Assembly: GCA_947331495.1 (NCBI GenBank)
Contig: CAMZOI010000004.1
Location: 1-64,000, forward strand
Direction of reading: 5' to 3'
Length of the DNA: 64,000 bases
Source: Erythrobacteraceae bacterium Alg239-R51
GTDB lineage: Bacteria > Pseudomonadota > Alphaproteobacteria > Sphingomonadales > Sphingomonadaceae
Position numbers and translations under genes: made by a program. The notes beneath the pieces were generated by a model, which saw only the letters and a program-made list of their open reading frames with translations, was not told where the DNA came from and made no database searches. Shown piece by piece: positions 26,698 to 36,172 of the stretch. Numbering within the stretch: position 1 is the stretch's first letter; every line of letters begins with the position of its first letter.

Positions 26698-27663
26698 ATG
26701 GGCTTCGACAACAATCGCGCAGAAAAGGTGGCAGAATTGGCAAGCACCGGTCTTAGTATCGATGAACAAAAAGCGGTCGACAAGTTCAAAAGGGATATCG
26801 TCGAACCGTCGATGTCCAAGCTCGTCATCCTCGATTTCCATGCAGAATGGTGCGGGCCATGCAAGGCGCTTGCGCCCGTCCTGGAGAAAATCGCTGCCGA
26901 CTATGCTGACAAGGGTGTGGTGCTGAAGAAGGTCGATGTGGACAAGGAACAGTTCATTGCGGCGCAGTTCCAGGTCCAGTCGATCCCGACGGTCTATGCC
27001 ATGTTCCAGGGGCAGCCTGTCGCGGACCTTACCAATGCACGGAGCGAATCGCAGCTGAAGCAGACGATCGACCAAATTCTCGCTCAACTCCCGATCGACG
27101 GGGGCGCGGATGATGGCGCTGCGGACCAGGCCCGTCAGGACGTGACACAGTTCGTCGAGATGGCCGAACAGATCTTGGCCGAAGGTGATGCGGAACGTGC
27201 CGCAGGTATCTTCGCGCAAGTCGTGCAAATGGAACCTGACAATGGTGCCGCCCAGGCAGGCCTGATACGATCGCTTGTACAGGCTGGTCGTACCGAAGAC
27301 GCCCAGGCTGCACTGACAGCGGCCGAGCAGATCCCCGGACTGGCGGACGATTCCCAACTGGCGATGGCCAAGAGTGCGCTTGAGCTTGCCGACGGCAAGG
27401 TCGATGAAGGTGAGCTTGCCGATTTGAAAGCCACGGCGGCAAGTGGCGATATGCAGGCGCGACACAATTATGCCGAAGCGGCGTTCGCTGCGGGAGACCG
27501 CGATGGCGCGGCAGACGAATTGTTGGCGATGATCGAGGCTGACCCGGAATGGAACGATGGCGCCGCCAAGGCCAAGCTGCTGCAGATTTTCGAAGCGGTC
27601 GGACTGGAGGATCCATGGGTCGTATCGGTCCGGCGCCGACTATCCAGGCTCCTGTTCGGATGA
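26698..27663 (+). CDS. thioredoxin-fold protein with TPR-like C-terminus (YbbN/CnoX type)
   Basis: A 321-residue cytoplasmic protein. A thioredoxin domain (about 25-145) carries the full active site WCGPC and SIPTVYAMF. It is followed by helical repeats rich in Ala and Glu (about 160-315), as in YbbN/CnoX, which acts as a chaperone-redox holdase for oxidised proteins. E. coli CnoX lacks the second Cys whereas here CGPC is complete, so reductase activity is possible. Four bp separate it from the Lon-N protein gene, indicating a two-gene proteostasis operon. Confidence 0.88.
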   Translation: MGFDNNRAEKVAELASTGLSIDEQKAVDKFKRDIVEPSMSKLVILDFHAEWCGPCKALAPVLEKIAADYADKGVVLKKVDVDKEQFIAAQFQVQSIPTVYAMFQGQPVADLTNARSESQLKQTIDQILAQLPIDGGADDGAADQARQDVTQFVEMAEQILAEGDAERAAGIFAQVVQMEPDNGAAQAGLIRSLVQAGRTEDAQAALTAAEQIPGLADDSQLAMAKSALELADGKVDEGELADLKATAASGDMQARHNYAEAAFAAGDRDGAADELLAMIEADPEWNDGAAKAKLLQIFEAVGLEDPWVVSVRRRLSRLLFG

Positions 27664-27667
27664 TTGC

Positions 27668-28279
27668 ATGACCCAGCGTCTTTCCATCTTTCCCCTGCCC
27701 GGGGCGATTCTTTTCCCGGGCTTGCAATTGCCGCTGCATATCTTCGAGCCACGCTATCGCCAGCTCGTCGGCAGCGCGCTGGCGAAGGATCGCCTGATCG
27801 GAATGATCCAACCGCAGAAATCGAAGGACGGCGCGCCACTATACGAGATCGGCTGCATGGGACGGATCGGCGATGTCGAAGCGCTGGAGGATGGTCGGTA
27901 CAATATCATCCTCGACGGCGAGACACGTTTCCGGGTTCTGCGCGAACTCGACGTCACGACCGCCTTTCGGCAGGTAGAGGTGGAACTCATCGACGACCCC
28001 AAGGACCAGATCTTGTCCAGTGTCGAACGTGCCGGCTTCGAATTCGAAGCCAGACGCTTCGCCGACATGCAGGGCTATTCGGTCGATTGGGATTCGGTCG
28101 CGCGGCTCGACGATGAAACTCTCATCAACGGCGTCGCGCAGATAATTCCATTTGACGCGGCCTCCAAGCAGGCGCTCCTCGAAGCGCCCGACCTGTCGCA
28201 ACGGTGCGAATTGATGATCCAGCTAATGCAGTTCTTCGCCCTGCGCGATGACGGCGACGAGATCATCACGCTGCAGTAG
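27668..28279 (+). CDS. Lon N-terminal (LAN) domain protein
   Basis: A 203-residue protein matching the substrate-binding N-terminal domain of Lon without the ATPase or protease parts (IFPLPGAILFPGLQLPLHIFE, RYNIILDGETRFRVL). The role of these stand-alone domains is not well known; they are often next to thioredoxin-like genes, as here. Its 3' end overlaps the convergent marC gene by 14 bp. Confidence 0.9.
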   Translation: MTQRLSIFPLPGAILFPGLQLPLHIFEPRYRQLVGSALAKDRLIGMIQPQKSKDGAPLYEIGCMGRIGDVEALEDGRYNIILDGETRFRVLRELDVTTAFRQVEVELIDDPKDQILSSVERAGFEFEARRFADMQGYSVDWDSVARLDDETLINGVAQIIPFDAASKQALLEAPDLSQRCELMIQLMQFFALRDDGDEIITLQ

Positions 28280-28907
28280 CCGCTACCAGTCCGAAACTGC
28301 CCCTCAGGCCGTCTATCACATATTGCGCGGCAAGCGCGGCAAGCAGGACGCCAAGAACGCGCGTGATCGCCGCCTCGACCTTGTCGCCGAACAAACGCAT
28401 GATAGGACCTGCCGCCATCAGTGCGAACATGGTCAGGATCAGCACCGTTGTCAGCGCGCCCAGAACGGTCAGGTCCTGTTCGAGCCCGCGCGCTTCGTTC
28501 ATCAGCAGCATGATCGCCGCGATTGCGCCCGGCCCGGCCAGCATCGGAATGGCCATGGGAAACACCGAGACGTCTTCTATCTCTGGCGTCGCGGCCAGTT
28601 TTTCAGCCCGTTCCTCGCGGCGCTGGGTGCGCTTTTCAAACACCATCTCGAACGCGATCCAGAACAGCATCAATCCCCCGGCGATGCGGAAACTGTCGAG
28701 TTCGATATGCAGCGCGCCAAGCAGTTCTTCTCCGAACAAAGCGAAGACCAGCAGGATCGCGCCGGCGATAAGGGTGGCGCGGATTGCCATCATCCGGCGC
28801 TGCGCACCGGTGGCACCCTTGGTCAGGCCGGCATAGATCGGGGCGCAACCCGGGGGATCGATCACCACGAACAAGGTGATGAAAGCGGACAGGAACAGCT
28901 GGGTCAC
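28266..28907 (-). CDS. MarC-family integral membrane protein
   Basis: A 213-residue protein with about six membrane helices, starting FLSAFITLFVVIDPPGCAPI, with the family motifs FRIAGGLMLFWIAFEMVF and PMAIPMLAGPGAIAAIMLL. The function of MarC proteins is unresolved; an early link to antibiotic resistance was not upheld. It is the last gene of the minus-strand run from argB or yggT, and its start overlaps the preceding lipoprotein stop by 4 bp. Confidence 0.92.
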   Translation of the reverse strand: MTQLFLSAFITLFVVIDPPGCAPIYAGLTKGATGAQRRMMAIRATLIAGAILLVFALFGEELLGALHIELDSFRIAGGLMLFWIAFEMVFEKRTQRREERAEKLAATPEIEDVSVFPMAIPMLAGPGAIAAIMLLMNEARGLEQDLTVLGALTTVLILTMFALMAAGPIMRLFGDKVEAAITRVLGVLLAALAAQYVIDGLRGSFGLVAATAA

Positions 28908-29668
28908 CGGGACTGATCCGCCTCAGGTGCCGCAAAACGCTGGTCGAACGCCTCGCGCCATTCGCCTTCGGTGAAGGCGTTCACGACCACGCGCCTCGAA
29001 CCGTCCGCGCGGTGCTCCCAGTACCATTGCAGCGTGCCGTCGGGCGAGGTCTGAACCCCATGGCGCTCAGCCTGGCTTGGCAGGGTAGGGGCGGGCCGAA
29101 CCGGCGAATTGCGCGAAGAACAATCCGTCACGTGGCCGTCCACGGCATCGAGCGCGGTCACGACAATGGCATCGTCTGCGGCAGGCGTAGTAACCTTCGC
29201 CGGCTGCGGATCGTCCACTGCCCCGGCATCGTAGAACCAGCGATACGTACCATCGCGCTGCCGCTGCCAGACCGTGACGAAACTGCCGACCTGTCCCCCC
29301 GGTTCGCGAAACCGCCCGAGGCTGACTGCGAGGAAGCTGTCGCAACTTATCCAGACCGATCGCGGTGCCCATTGCACGGCCTGCTCGGGATCATCCTGTG
29401 CCGCAAGCCAGCGCTCGGCCTCGATCGGCCCATTCACGCCATGGATCACGGCGCCAGGCGCGGCAAAGTCACGAAACGCCGTCCATTGACCGTCATCGCG
29501 CGCGGCGCGGGCAAAGGCGATCTCCGTGGCGACGATCTTGCTCGGTTGCGCCTCACCAGGCGCCGTCGCTAGCAACCTTTCGATCCGGTCGGTCGACATG
29601 GCAGGCCGCGAACCGCCCGAGCAGGCGGAGAGCGCAGCAACACAGAAGACCGCAAAGACAAGCCTCAC
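28904..29668 (-). CDS. lipoprotein of unknown function, NTF2-like feel
   Basis: A 254-residue protein starting at GTG 29668, which overlaps the folD stop (GTGA). This start gives a lipoprotein signal peptide ([16 protein letters not shown], lipobox LSAC) and is preferred to the much longer open frame upstream, which lies antisense-free inside folD. The mature part ([20 protein letters not shown]..., YRWFYDAGA) resembles SnoaL/NTF2-like ligand-pocket folds, but no specific family is certain. Coupled to folD and marC by overlaps. Confidence 0.75.
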   Translation of the reverse strand: MRLVFAVFCVAALSACSGGSRPAMSTDRIERLLATAPGEAQPSKIVATEIAFARAARDDGQWTAFRDFAAPGAVIHGVNGPIEAERWLAAQDDPEQAVQWAPRSVWISCDSFLAVSLGRFREPGGQVGSFVTVWQRQRDGTYRWFYDAGAVDDPQPAKVTTPAADDAIVVTALDAVDGHVTDCSSRNSPVRPAPTLPSQAERHGVQTSPDGTLQWYWEHRADGSRRVVVNAFTEGEWREAFDQRFAAPEADQSR

Positions 29669-30561
29669 AAGCTGTTTTCCGGCGGGTCCATTCCCGCGTT
29701 GCGATAGGCTGCCACCAACGTATTCCGCAGCAGCACGGCAATCGTCATCGGACCGACCCCGCCGGGAACCGGAGTAATCGCTGCCGCCACTCCCTCGGCA
29801 CCAGCGAAGTCGACGTCTCCCACAAGCCGGCCCTTCGCTTCCCCTTCGACAGGAGCGAGGCGGTTTATGCCGACATCGATCACGGTCGCATTCGGCTTGA
29901 GCCAATCGCCCTTGACTATTTCGGCCCGGCCCACCGCCGCAACGACGATGTCCGCTCGCCGCACCACACCAGGCAAATCCCGAGTCCGGCTATGGGCGAT
30001 GGTGACAGTAGCGTTCGCGTCCAGCAAAAGCTGCGCCATCGGCTTTCCGACGATATTCGAACGACCGATGACCACTGCTTCCATCCCGGACAGGTCGCCC
30101 AGTCTGTCGGTAAGCAGCATCATGCAACCAAGCGGCGTGCACGGCACGAAACCGCTCTGCCCCACCGCCAGCCGCCCCGCATTGGTAACGTGGAATCCAT
30201 CGACATCCTTGTCGGGACTGATTGCGGCGATGACCGCCTGCTCGTCCACGTGATCGGGCAACGGCAGCTGGACGAGTATCCCGTCGACCGCATTGTCCGT
30301 GTTCAGCTTCTCCACCAAAGCCAGCAAATCCGCCTGGGACGTATCGGCAGGCAACCGGTGTTCGAAGCTTTCCATATGGGCGGCCAGGGTCGCCTTGTGC
30401 TTGCTGCGCACATAGACCTGGCTGGCGGGATCTTCGCCCACCAGCACCACCGCGAGGCCTGCCTTGCGGCCCGCCACAGCTTCGAATTCGGCAGCCTGCG
30501 CGCCTACCCGCTCACGCAGCTTCTCGGCGAAGGCCTTCCCGTCAATTCGCTCTGCCGCCAT
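29665..30561 (-). CDS. folD: bifunctional methylenetetrahydrofolate dehydrogenase / methenyltetrahydrofolate cyclohydrolase
   Basis: A 298-residue enzyme of one-carbon metabolism. Family marks are [17 protein letters not shown] with the catalytic Lys, [47 protein letters not shown] and [13 protein letters not shown]. The frame extends further upstream, but ATG 30561 shares one base with the yggT stop and gives the standard N-terminus. Middle gene of the minus-strand operon. Confidence 0.97.
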   Translation of the reverse strand: MAAERIDGKAFAEKLRERVGAQAAEFEAVAGRKAGLAVVLVGEDPASQVYVRSKHKATLAAHMESFEHRLPADTSQADLLALVEKLNTDNAVDGILVQLPLPDHVDEQAVIAAISPDKDVDGFHVTNAGRLAVGQSGFVPCTPLGCMMLLTDRLGDLSGMEAVVIGRSNIVGKPMAQLLLDANATVTIAHSRTRDLPGVVRRADIVVAAVGRAEIVKGDWLKPNATVIDVGINRLAPVEGEAKGRLVGDVDFAGAEGVAAAITPVPGGVGPMTIAVLLRNTLVAAYRNAGMDPPENSL

Positions 30562-30848
30562 CAGTAAATCGCGTTCCCAAGGACGATCAGCACGATATTG
30601 AGCAAGATGATCAATACCAGCGGAGAGAAGTCTATCGCGCCGGTCTGGGGCAGGATATTCCGGATCGGACGCAGGACAGGATCGAGAAAGGTGTTGATCC
30701 CGTTGTAGAACGCCGAAAGAAATTCGTTCGAGCGGTTCACCACGTTGAAGGCGAACAACAATCCGATCACGAACTGGATGATGATCAGCATCACCAGGAC
30801 GTTGGTGAGCATTGCGATGATCTGGTAGATGGTAGCGAGAGCCTGCAT
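30561..30848 (-). CDS. YggT family membrane protein
   Basis: 95 residues, with two hydrophobic segments (about 5-30 and 70-93) and a central [20 protein letters not shown] with [19 protein letters not shown], the YggT signature. The family is linked to membrane or osmotic functions and cell division in various bacteria. Its stop overlaps the folD start by one base. Confidence 0.93.
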   Translation of the reverse strand: MQALATIYQIIAMLTNVLVMLIIIQFVIGLLFAFNVVNRSNEFLSAFYNGINTFLDPVLRPIRNILPQTGAIDFSPLVLIILLNIVLIVLGNAIY

Positions 30849-30929
30849 GATAAAGTCGCGTTCCCGTCGTTTGCGATTGCGGCTGCGTCCTACAAGAGCG
30901 CACCGCCCCGCGCCACCCCAAAGCAGCGT

Positions 30930-31862
30930 TCAGGGATCGCGGCTGACCAGCGTACCTGCACCGCGTGCGGTGAAGAATTCCAGCAACATCGCGTGAGGGA
31001 CACGTCCGTCGAGAACCACGGCAGCTTCACAGCCCGATTCTACCGCCTGCACACAGGTTTGCAGCTTCGGGATCATTCCGCCGGTGATTGCACCGGTACC
31101 GCGCAGCCGCGAGATGTCGGACGGGGTCAGACTGGTCAGAAGGCTGCCCTCCTTGTCGAGGACGCCGGAGACATCGGTCAGCAGCAACAGCCGTGCCGCC
31201 CCCAGCGCCGCGGCCAGTGCGCCGGCCATGGTATCGGCATTGATATTGTAGGTATGCCCGTCACGGCCGACGCCGATCGGCGCGACGACCGGGATCATGC
31301 CCGCCGACGTCGCAGTTTCGAGGATCGTCGTGTCGACCTCGGTCGGCTCCCCTACGAAGCCGAGATCGAGTGCCTGCTCGATGTTGCTGCCGGGGTCCTT
31401 GCGCGTGCGCTGAAGTTTGGTCGCGATGACCAAGCCGCCATCCTTGCCGCTTATGCCGATTGCCTTTCCCCCTGCGCGCGCGATCGAACCTACGATTGCC
31501 TTGTTGATCGCACCCGACAGAACCATTTCGGCCACATCGGCGGTCTGCTTGTCGGTCACGCGCAGACCGTCGACAAATCTGGTTTCCACGCCCAGTTTTT
31601 TAAGCATTGCGCCGATCTGCGGACCGCCGCCATGAACCACTACCGGGTTTATGCCGACCGCTTTCAGCAGGACCACGTCTTCGGCGAATTCGCGCGCCGC
31701 CCGTTCATCGCCCATGGCGTTGCCGCCATATTTCACCACGAAGCTGCGCCCCGCATAACGCTGGAAGAAAGGTAGCGCCTCGATCAGCGTTTCCGCCTTG
31801 GCGTGGATTGCGGGGTCTAGGCCGGTACTGGTCATCCCGATGGCGATAGCTGCCTCGCCCAC
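30930..31862 (-). CDS. argB: acetylglutamate kinase
   Basis: Second enzyme of arginine synthesis, phosphorylating N-acetylglutamate. Marks: [45 protein letters not shown] and [17 protein letters not shown]. The frame starts at GTG 31862 (310 residues); an internal ATG at 31835 ([10 protein letters not shown]) fits homologous N-termini as well, and neither has a strong SD. An 81-bp gap separates it from yggT, so the downstream genes may be co-transcribed. Confidence 0.96.
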   Translation of the reverse strand: MGEAAIAIGMTSTGLDPAIHAKAETLIEALPFFQRYAGRSFVVKYGGNAMGDERAAREFAEDVVLLKAVGINPVVVHGGGPQIGAMLKKLGVETRFVDGLRVTDKQTADVAEMVLSGAINKAIVGSIARAGGKAIGISGKDGGLVIATKLQRTRKDPGSNIEQALDLGFVGEPTEVDTTILETATSAGMIPVVAPIGVGRDGHTYNINADTMAGALAAALGAARLLLLTDVSGVLDKEGSLLTSLTPSDISRLRGTGAITGGMIPKLQTCVQAVESGCEAAVVLDGRVPHAMLLEFFTARGAGTLVSRDP

Positions 31863-31915
31863 GTCTGCAAAGCGCCCTTTGAGGCGCCCTTGCAGAGGGA
31901 ACGGGTTGGCGTCGT

Positions 31916-32215
31916 TTACTCGATCGGTTCGACCGTCTCAGACGGCTCCAACTCGTCGGCGACGATCACGTTGGGATCGGTGGTGGCATCCTGCCCATCA
32001 AGCATGCCCGAGACGTCCTCATCCGCATCGGGGCGGATTTCCTGGTTCAGCCGTTCCTCGGTGGTGGTGGTGGCGTAATCGGGGACGGTTTCGACATCCT
32101 CATCGCCATCAGCGTTGAAGAAGAAGATCACCGCGGCAATCGCCAGCACGACGATCACGGCGACCCACATCCAGCGCGTGTGGGGTGCCTTGGTATCGGG
32201 AATCGGGTCGGTCAT
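31916..32215 (-). CDS. small single-pass membrane protein
   Basis: 99 residues: a short cytoplasmic N-terminus, one membrane helix (about 15-34, [18 protein letters not shown]) and an acidic, Thr-rich tail facing the periplasm. No family recognised. It lies directly upstream of argB with a 53-bp gap and is divergent from the lipoprotein gene at 32353. Its build (TM plus acidic tail) resembles that of the membrane protein at 33374-33898. Confidence 0.65.
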   Translation of the reverse strand: MTDPIPDTKAPHTRWMWVAVIVVLAIAAVIFFFNADGDEDVETVPDYATTTTEERLNQEIRPDADEDVSGMLDGQDATTDPNVIVADELEPSETVEPIE

Positions 32216-32352
32216 CGGGTCGAACTCCTTATTGTCTTGTCAGGTCAATGGCCAAGTCCGGTCTGTGTTCCGCTTTCCCCGGCGCGTCCGTACCGCCGAG
32301 GCTGTGTGCATGGCGCTCGTCATCGGCACTTCGAACGGCTAGGACACTGGCG

Positions 32353-32973
32353 ATGAAACAGCTTGCACCACTTCTCGCCTTGTCTGTCGCCGCCTGCGCG
32401 AGCGTGCCTGAGGGGCCGCCGCCCTTGCCTGAGCCGCAGGAGCAGTTCTGGCAGGCGCTCGAAAGCCATTGCGGCAATGCCTATGCCGGAGGGCTTTCGA
32501 GCAGCGACGAGCGCGATGTCGAATTCGTCGGCAAGCGCATGGTTGCGCATTGGGCGGAGTGTTCGGACACACGGATCGCGATAGCCTTCCATGTCGAGCG
32601 CGACACCGGGTGGGATCGCAGCCGGACATGGCTGGTTACCCGGACCACAGACGGCCTCAGGTTGAAGCATGACCACCGCCACGCCGACGGCAGCGCGGAC
32701 GCGATGACGCAATATGGCGGCGACACGCTTTCCACAGGCACTGCAAGGGTTCAGGATTTCCCGGTCGATGCCTTTTCGATCGCGCTGTTCGAACGCGCCG
32801 GGCTGGACGTGTCGACGACCAATGTCTGGCGCGTCGAGGTCGACCCGAGCGATACGAACGGGGCGCGCTTCGCCTATCAGCTTACCCGCCGCAACGACCC
32901 CACCCGCCTGTTCCGGGTCGAATTCGATGCGAGCGAGGAGGTCGCGGCGCCGCCACCGGCATGGGGCTGGTAG
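32353..32973 (+). CDS. lipoprotein of unknown function
   Basis: 206 residues from ATG 32353, with a lipoprotein signal peptide (MKQLAPLLALSVAACAS, lipobox VAAC) and a Pro-rich linker. The mature domain contains FWQALESHCGNAYAGGL and DTLSTGTARVQDFPVDAF; no named family is recognised. A strong terminator follows 27 bp after the stop. Confidence 0.7.
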   Translation: MKQLAPLLALSVAACASVPEGPPPLPEPQEQFWQALESHCGNAYAGGLSSSDERDVEFVGKRMVAHWAECSDTRIAIAFHVERDTGWDRSRTWLVTRTTDGLRLKHDHRHADGSADAMTQYGGDTLSTGTARVQDFPVDAFSIALFERAGLDVSTTNVWRVEVDPSDTNGARFAYQLTRRNDPTRLFRVEFDASEEVAAPPPAWGW

Positions 32974-33000
32974 GCTCCGCGCACGAACCGCTTCCACATG

Positions 33001-33032
33001 AAAAGGGCACCGGATCGCTCCGATGCCCTTTT
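33001..33032. terminator. intrinsic, likely bidirectional terminator
   Basis: AAAAGGGCA (33001-33009) pairs with TGCCCTTTT (33024-33032), with an inner CGGA/TCCG stem around loop TCGC. A-run on one side and T-run on the other allow use in both directions, serving the plus-strand lipoprotein and the minus-strand PRC-barrel gene. Confidence 0.85.
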
Positions 33033-33073
33033 CTGTCGAGCGACTTACTGTCGAGCGACGCGGATACCGCCGT

Positions 33074-33361
33074 TCAGCGTGACCGCACCTTGGTGTAGTG
33101 CGTGCCGGAAGCGGCCCGGTCATCATCGTAGATCACGTGATCGTGCTTGATGTCGAGATGATCGGCCGAAACCAGTCGCCCATCTTCCATCCGCACGGCA
33201 ATGACGTGCTCCTTGTCCTTGTCGACCAGCATGTCGTCGATCTTGCCGTATTCCTCGCCAGTGCGCGAGCGGACGTGATAGCCACGAATGTCCTGATCGT
33301 CGTTTTCGAGCTGCCATTTGGAAAGCGAGTCGAGTTCGGCGAACCTTTCATCATGTTTCAT
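33074..33361 (-). CDS. PRC-barrel domain protein
   Basis: 95 residues with a PRC-barrel-like core (IRGYHVRSRTGEEYGKIDDM, HVIAVRMEDGRLVSADHLDI). Such small proteins are common in stress-induced sets of alphaproteobacteria; the ligand is unknown. AAGGA precedes the ATG. It follows the membrane protein gene by 12 bp, so the two are likely one transcript ending at the hairpin at 33001-33032. Confidence 0.8.
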   Translation of the reverse strand: MKHDERFAELDSLSKWQLENDDQDIRGYHVRSRTGEEYGKIDDMLVDKDKEHVIAVRMEDGRLVSADHLDIKHDHVIYDDDRAASGTHYTKVRSR

Positions 33362-33373
33362 GGTTTTCTGTCC

Positions 33374-33898
33374 TTATTCCACGTTGAAGACGTTGGTCGC
33401 GTCGATGAAGATTTCCGGATTGTCGGCAATCTCGCGGCTGACCGATGTCGGCACGTTGCCGTCGTAGGATTGCACCGCGCCTTCGATCGAAACGCGCGAG
33501 CCGGGGTTGACGTCGATCTGGCCTTCGGTCGGGGTATCGGGCGTGGGCACCTGGTTGAAGGTCACCAGGGTCTCGTTGGCACCTTCGCCAACGGTGAACG
33601 CCATGTCGCCGACGACTTCGTTCACGGCAACATTGTCGAGGCTCACCTGCCGTCCGACCAGCGCGGCATCGCCGGTCAACATTGAAAGCTCGGTAATCGC
33701 CGAAGCATCGGCATTGGCCATCATGTCGGCGTCGGTATCGACCGTGTCGACGGCGACGACGTCGGCATCGGTGGCGATGTATTCGTCATCGTCATTGTCA
33801 GCCAGCAGCCACCACAACAGGGCGATGATGCCCGCCAGCAGCAGCAGCCACCACAGCCAGGACATCGAGGATTTTTTCTCTACGGGAATTTCAGCCAT
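33374..33898 (-). CDS. membrane-anchored acidic protein with small beta domain
   Basis: 174 residues from ATG 33898, which follows GGAGA at 8 nt; a longer frame starts at 33973 without an SD. One membrane helix (about 14-33, WLWWLLLLAGIIALLWWLLA) is followed by a very acidic stretch and a beta-rich domain (about 75-170: VSLDNVAVNEVVGDMAFTVG, GSRVSIEGAVQSYDG) that looks OB-like. No name can be given with certainty. First gene of a two-gene unit with the PRC-barrel gene. Confidence 0.7.
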   Translation of the reverse strand: MAEIPVEKKSSMSWLWWLLLLAGIIALLWWLLADNDDDEYIATDADVVAVDTVDTDADMMANADASAITELSMLTGDAALVGRQVSLDNVAVNEVVGDMAFTVGEGANETLVTFNQVPTPDTPTEGQIDVNPGSRVSIEGAVQSYDGNVPTSVSREIADNPEIFIDATNVFNVE

Positions 33899-34045
33899 AG
33901 GGTTCGTCTCCGGTTTTAAGGCCGTCGCGCAACCACCATGCGCGGAAGCGTCGCGACCCGATAACCTAAACATCGGATGAACGGCGGTTTCGTTCCAACT
34001 TACAGGAACTTGCTTTATGTTAGCTGGCGGCCCTCGCCCCGGCCC

Positions 34046-34333
34046 TCAGTCGAACAGTTCCTCGAAGAAGCTCTTCTTGCGCTTTTGCGGCTTGCCATAT
34101 CCATGGCCATAACCCGAATGCCGCTGCCCGCCGTGCTGGGCATAGCCGGGCTCGCGGCGCGCGGCCGCTTGCGGGACGCTGCGTTCGATGATCTTGTCCA
34201 GTTCGCCCCGGTCGAGCCAGACGCCGCGACATTGCGGACAGTAATCGATCTCGATCCCCTGCCGGTCGCTCATGGCGAGCGAGACGCGGCAGACGGGGCA
34301 TTGCATGGCGGATACTTCGGCTTCGGTGCGCAT
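34046..34333 (-). CDS. TFIIB-type zinc-ribbon protein
   Basis: 95 residues. The N-terminal half is a zinc ribbon of the zf-TFIIB family (CPVC, then YCPQCRGVWLDRGELDKII); the C-terminal half is a basic, Gly/His-rich tail ending KKSFFEELFD. The start at ATG 34333 has GGAG at 9 nt; an internal ATG at 34306 (MQCPVC) is the other option. The family is widespread and its function not established. Confidence 0.85.
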   Translation of the reverse strand: MRTEAEVSAMQCPVCRVSLAMSDRQGIEIDYCPQCRGVWLDRGELDKIIERSVPQAAARREPGYAQHGGQRHSGYGHGYGKPQKRKKSFFEELFD

Positions 34334-34449
34334 GGGATATTGCTCCTGATATGTCGGTTCCAGATGGGTAGCGGGCAGGAGCGATCAACCCAGCGTCTGT
34401 ACGACCTTACGCGGACCGCCCGTTCGGGTTTTAGAAAGTGTGACTTTCC

Positions 34450-34908
34450 TCATGCCCAGTCGATATTGGCGCAGGCGCGGTCGAGCCGCGCAAGATGCTG
34501 GAGAAGCGCGGAATGATCGGGTTTGCGGCGGATCCCGACGAAGCGCCCGGCATCCATCACCACCTGTAACAGGCCCGAATGGTAACGCGTTCCGGCATCG
34601 AGCCCCGTGGCCTTCGCCGATGACAAGTCCACGGCTTCGTGCGGTTTTCCCAGCGCCGCATCCCACGCCGCGGCAAAGCCTGCCGCGCCGGGGCGCTTGC
34701 GCAGGCGATAGGCGCTTTCGCGGCCCATAGAGATACGGCGGCAAGCCGCGAGCACACTGCGTGATTCAGCAAGGCAGCCGATGAACTGCGCCTGGCGTTC
34801 GGGCGTCCAGCCGTCGCTGCGCGGGCAGAGCGGCACGGGATGGAATGCGGGAATGCGCCGCCGGGTGATGGGCAAGGCGCGCGGCTCGGGGGGCGGATAG
34901 TGTTTCAT
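34450..34908 (-). CDS. WTP-type helix-turn-helix-like protein, short paralogue
   Basis: 152 residues from ATG 34908. The core DGWTPERQAQFIGCLAESRS, then VLAACRRISMGRESAYRLRK and GFAAAWDAAL, is shared with the 314-residue protein at 39316-40260. It looks like a small helical DNA-binding module of the kind seen in terminase small subunits and in many Sphingomonadales proteins of unknown role. The start region lies within a 145-bp repeat that occurs again at 36008-36154. Confidence 0.65.
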   Translation of the reverse strand: MKHYPPPEPRALPITRRRIPAFHPVPLCPRSDGWTPERQAQFIGCLAESRSVLAACRRISMGRESAYRLRKRPGAAGFAAAWDAALGKPHEAVDLSSAKATGLDAGTRYHSGLLQVVMDAGRFVGIRRKPDHSALLQHLARLDRACANIDWA

Positions 34909-35035
34909 CCGCAAGCATGGAGCAGATTTTGCAGATGTAGGAAAACGGCTTGTGCCTGCGCGGGTCCGGCGGGCGGCGCCACGCAGGCCGAGAGGTGGGG
35001 CCGACACTCTCAGGCAAAGCGTGCGTCGATTTCCG
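34891..35035. repeat. 145-bp repeat, copy 1
   Basis: Matches 36008-36154 in the same orientation. About 75 bp in the middle (34904-34980) differ at a single position; the flanks are looser. It spans the start codon and 5' leader of the WTP-type gene (34908) and the stop codon and last codons of the sulfotransferase (35010-35035). Confidence 0.85.
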
Positions 35036-35927
35036 CCGCGAGTGAGGCGTAGTCGGCATGGCCGGTGACCGGCTCCACCCGCTCGGCCCACAGATCGTCG
35101 ATTGCCGATGCCACCGTATCGGGTAGCACTGCCGCATCGCTCCCGCTCGCCTGAACCTTGGTCGAATCGCTGTTGGCGGGAATGCCGAGCCGCTCTTCCA
35201 TCACCGCACAGATAAGCGCATCGTCGAAACGGTCCTTGTGCTCGTGCATGAATTCGCGCGTGGTCGCGGCCATGACCGTCTCGATCGTTTCGTCACTGGC
35301 CTCGATCCCAGCATGTTGCGCAAGCGCCCGGATCATCGCGGGCTTGTTTTTCACCGCCCATCTGTAGGTCGCGAGCAAGGTATCGCCTTCGTCGCGGCGG
35401 GCATACCAGCTGAGCAAATGGGTGAAATAGTCGCAGCCATTCGGCCCGCCGCCCAGCCATAGCGGCATGAAGTCTTCCAGCGAGAACGCGCCCTTTTCGA
35501 TATGCCAGCCATCGAAGAAGCGGTGCATGGACACATAGGTTTCGTGCGGATCGCGCAAGGTCACGACGTAGCGTGATCCGGCAGGCAGCCGTTCGTATTC
35601 GCGGTGCGACTTGAACCCGCGCGGGGCCGCGCGCTGATCGGCGCTCATGTCCATATCGACCATGGTGGCGGTGTCTTCCCAGGGGACCACGCCGCTGATG
35701 TCGGTAAAGTCCATGTCGATGGAGCCGGTGGCGCTCACCATGCGCAGCTGGTGGAACATCTGCTGGGTCAGCGTGGTGCCGCTCTTGGCCCAGCAGCTGA
35801 GATAAACATCGGAAGGGCGCGGGTCGATCGCGTGATGCGGCCGCGGCGGTGTCGCCTCGGCCAGCGAACCCATATTGGCTCCGAATTCCTCGATATTCCG
35901 CGCCGGCCGTCCTACGCCCAAGAGCAT
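35010..35927 (-). CDS. sulfotransferase family protein
   Basis: 305 residues from ATG 35927, which follows GGGAGAGA; a longer frame starts at 36035 but runs through repeat debris. PAPS-binding motifs are visible: the 5'-phosphosulfate loop CWAKSGTTLTQQMFHQL and the 3'-phosphate site RYVVTLRDPHETYVSMHRFF, with the substrate-side segment GFKSHREYERLP between them. It transfers sulfate from PAPS to an alcohol or amine; the acceptor is unknown. A formylglycine-generating enzyme and a sulfatase follow to the right, so this locus may both add and remove sulfate esters. Remnants of two further copies are at 36126-36155 and 38887-39240. Confidence 0.88.
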   Translation of the reverse strand: MLLGVGRPARNIEEFGANMGSLAEATPPRPHHAIDPRPSDVYLSCWAKSGTTLTQQMFHQLRMVSATGSIDMDFTDISGVVPWEDTATMVDMDMSADQRAAPRGFKSHREYERLPAGSRYVVTLRDPHETYVSMHRFFDGWHIEKGAFSLEDFMPLWLGGGPNGCDYFTHLLSWYARRDEGDTLLATYRWAVKNKPAMIRALAQHAGIEASDETIETVMAATTREFMHEHKDRFDDALICAVMEERLGIPANSDSTKVQASGSDAAVLPDTVASAIDDLWAERVEPVTGHADYASLAAEIDARFA

Positions 35928-36007
35928 CGCTTCTCTCCCGCTGGGCGACCCGGGAGGGGGAGCATGGCAGGTGGGGGCGGGGTTGGGAAGTAGGGGTTGT
36001 GGGAATG

Positions 36008-36154
36008 GGGCGGATAATATTTCATCCGCAGGCATGGAGCAGATTTTGCAGATGTAGGAAAACGGCTTGTGCCTGCGCGGGTCCGGCGGGCGGCGCCAGG
36101 CGCGCCGAGAGTTAGGCTGACCAGTTCAAACGAAGCGTGCGGCAATTTCCGCCG
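36008..36154 (-). pseudogene. 145-bp repeat copy 2: start of a lost WTP-type gene and tail of a lost sulfotransferase
   Basis: Collinear with 34891-35035. The ATG at 36025 opens MKYYPPHSHNP, equivalent to MKHYPPPEP of the intact gene, but soon leaves the family. At the other end, codons 36126-36155 read PAEIAARFV then stop, matching the AAEIDARFA end of the sulfotransferase, preceded upstream by an in-frame TAA. So only the edges of a second sulfotransferase/WTP-gene unit remain, next to the formylglycine enzyme gene. Confidence 0.75.
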
Positions 36155-36172
36155 GTTATTTGCAGAACGCTG

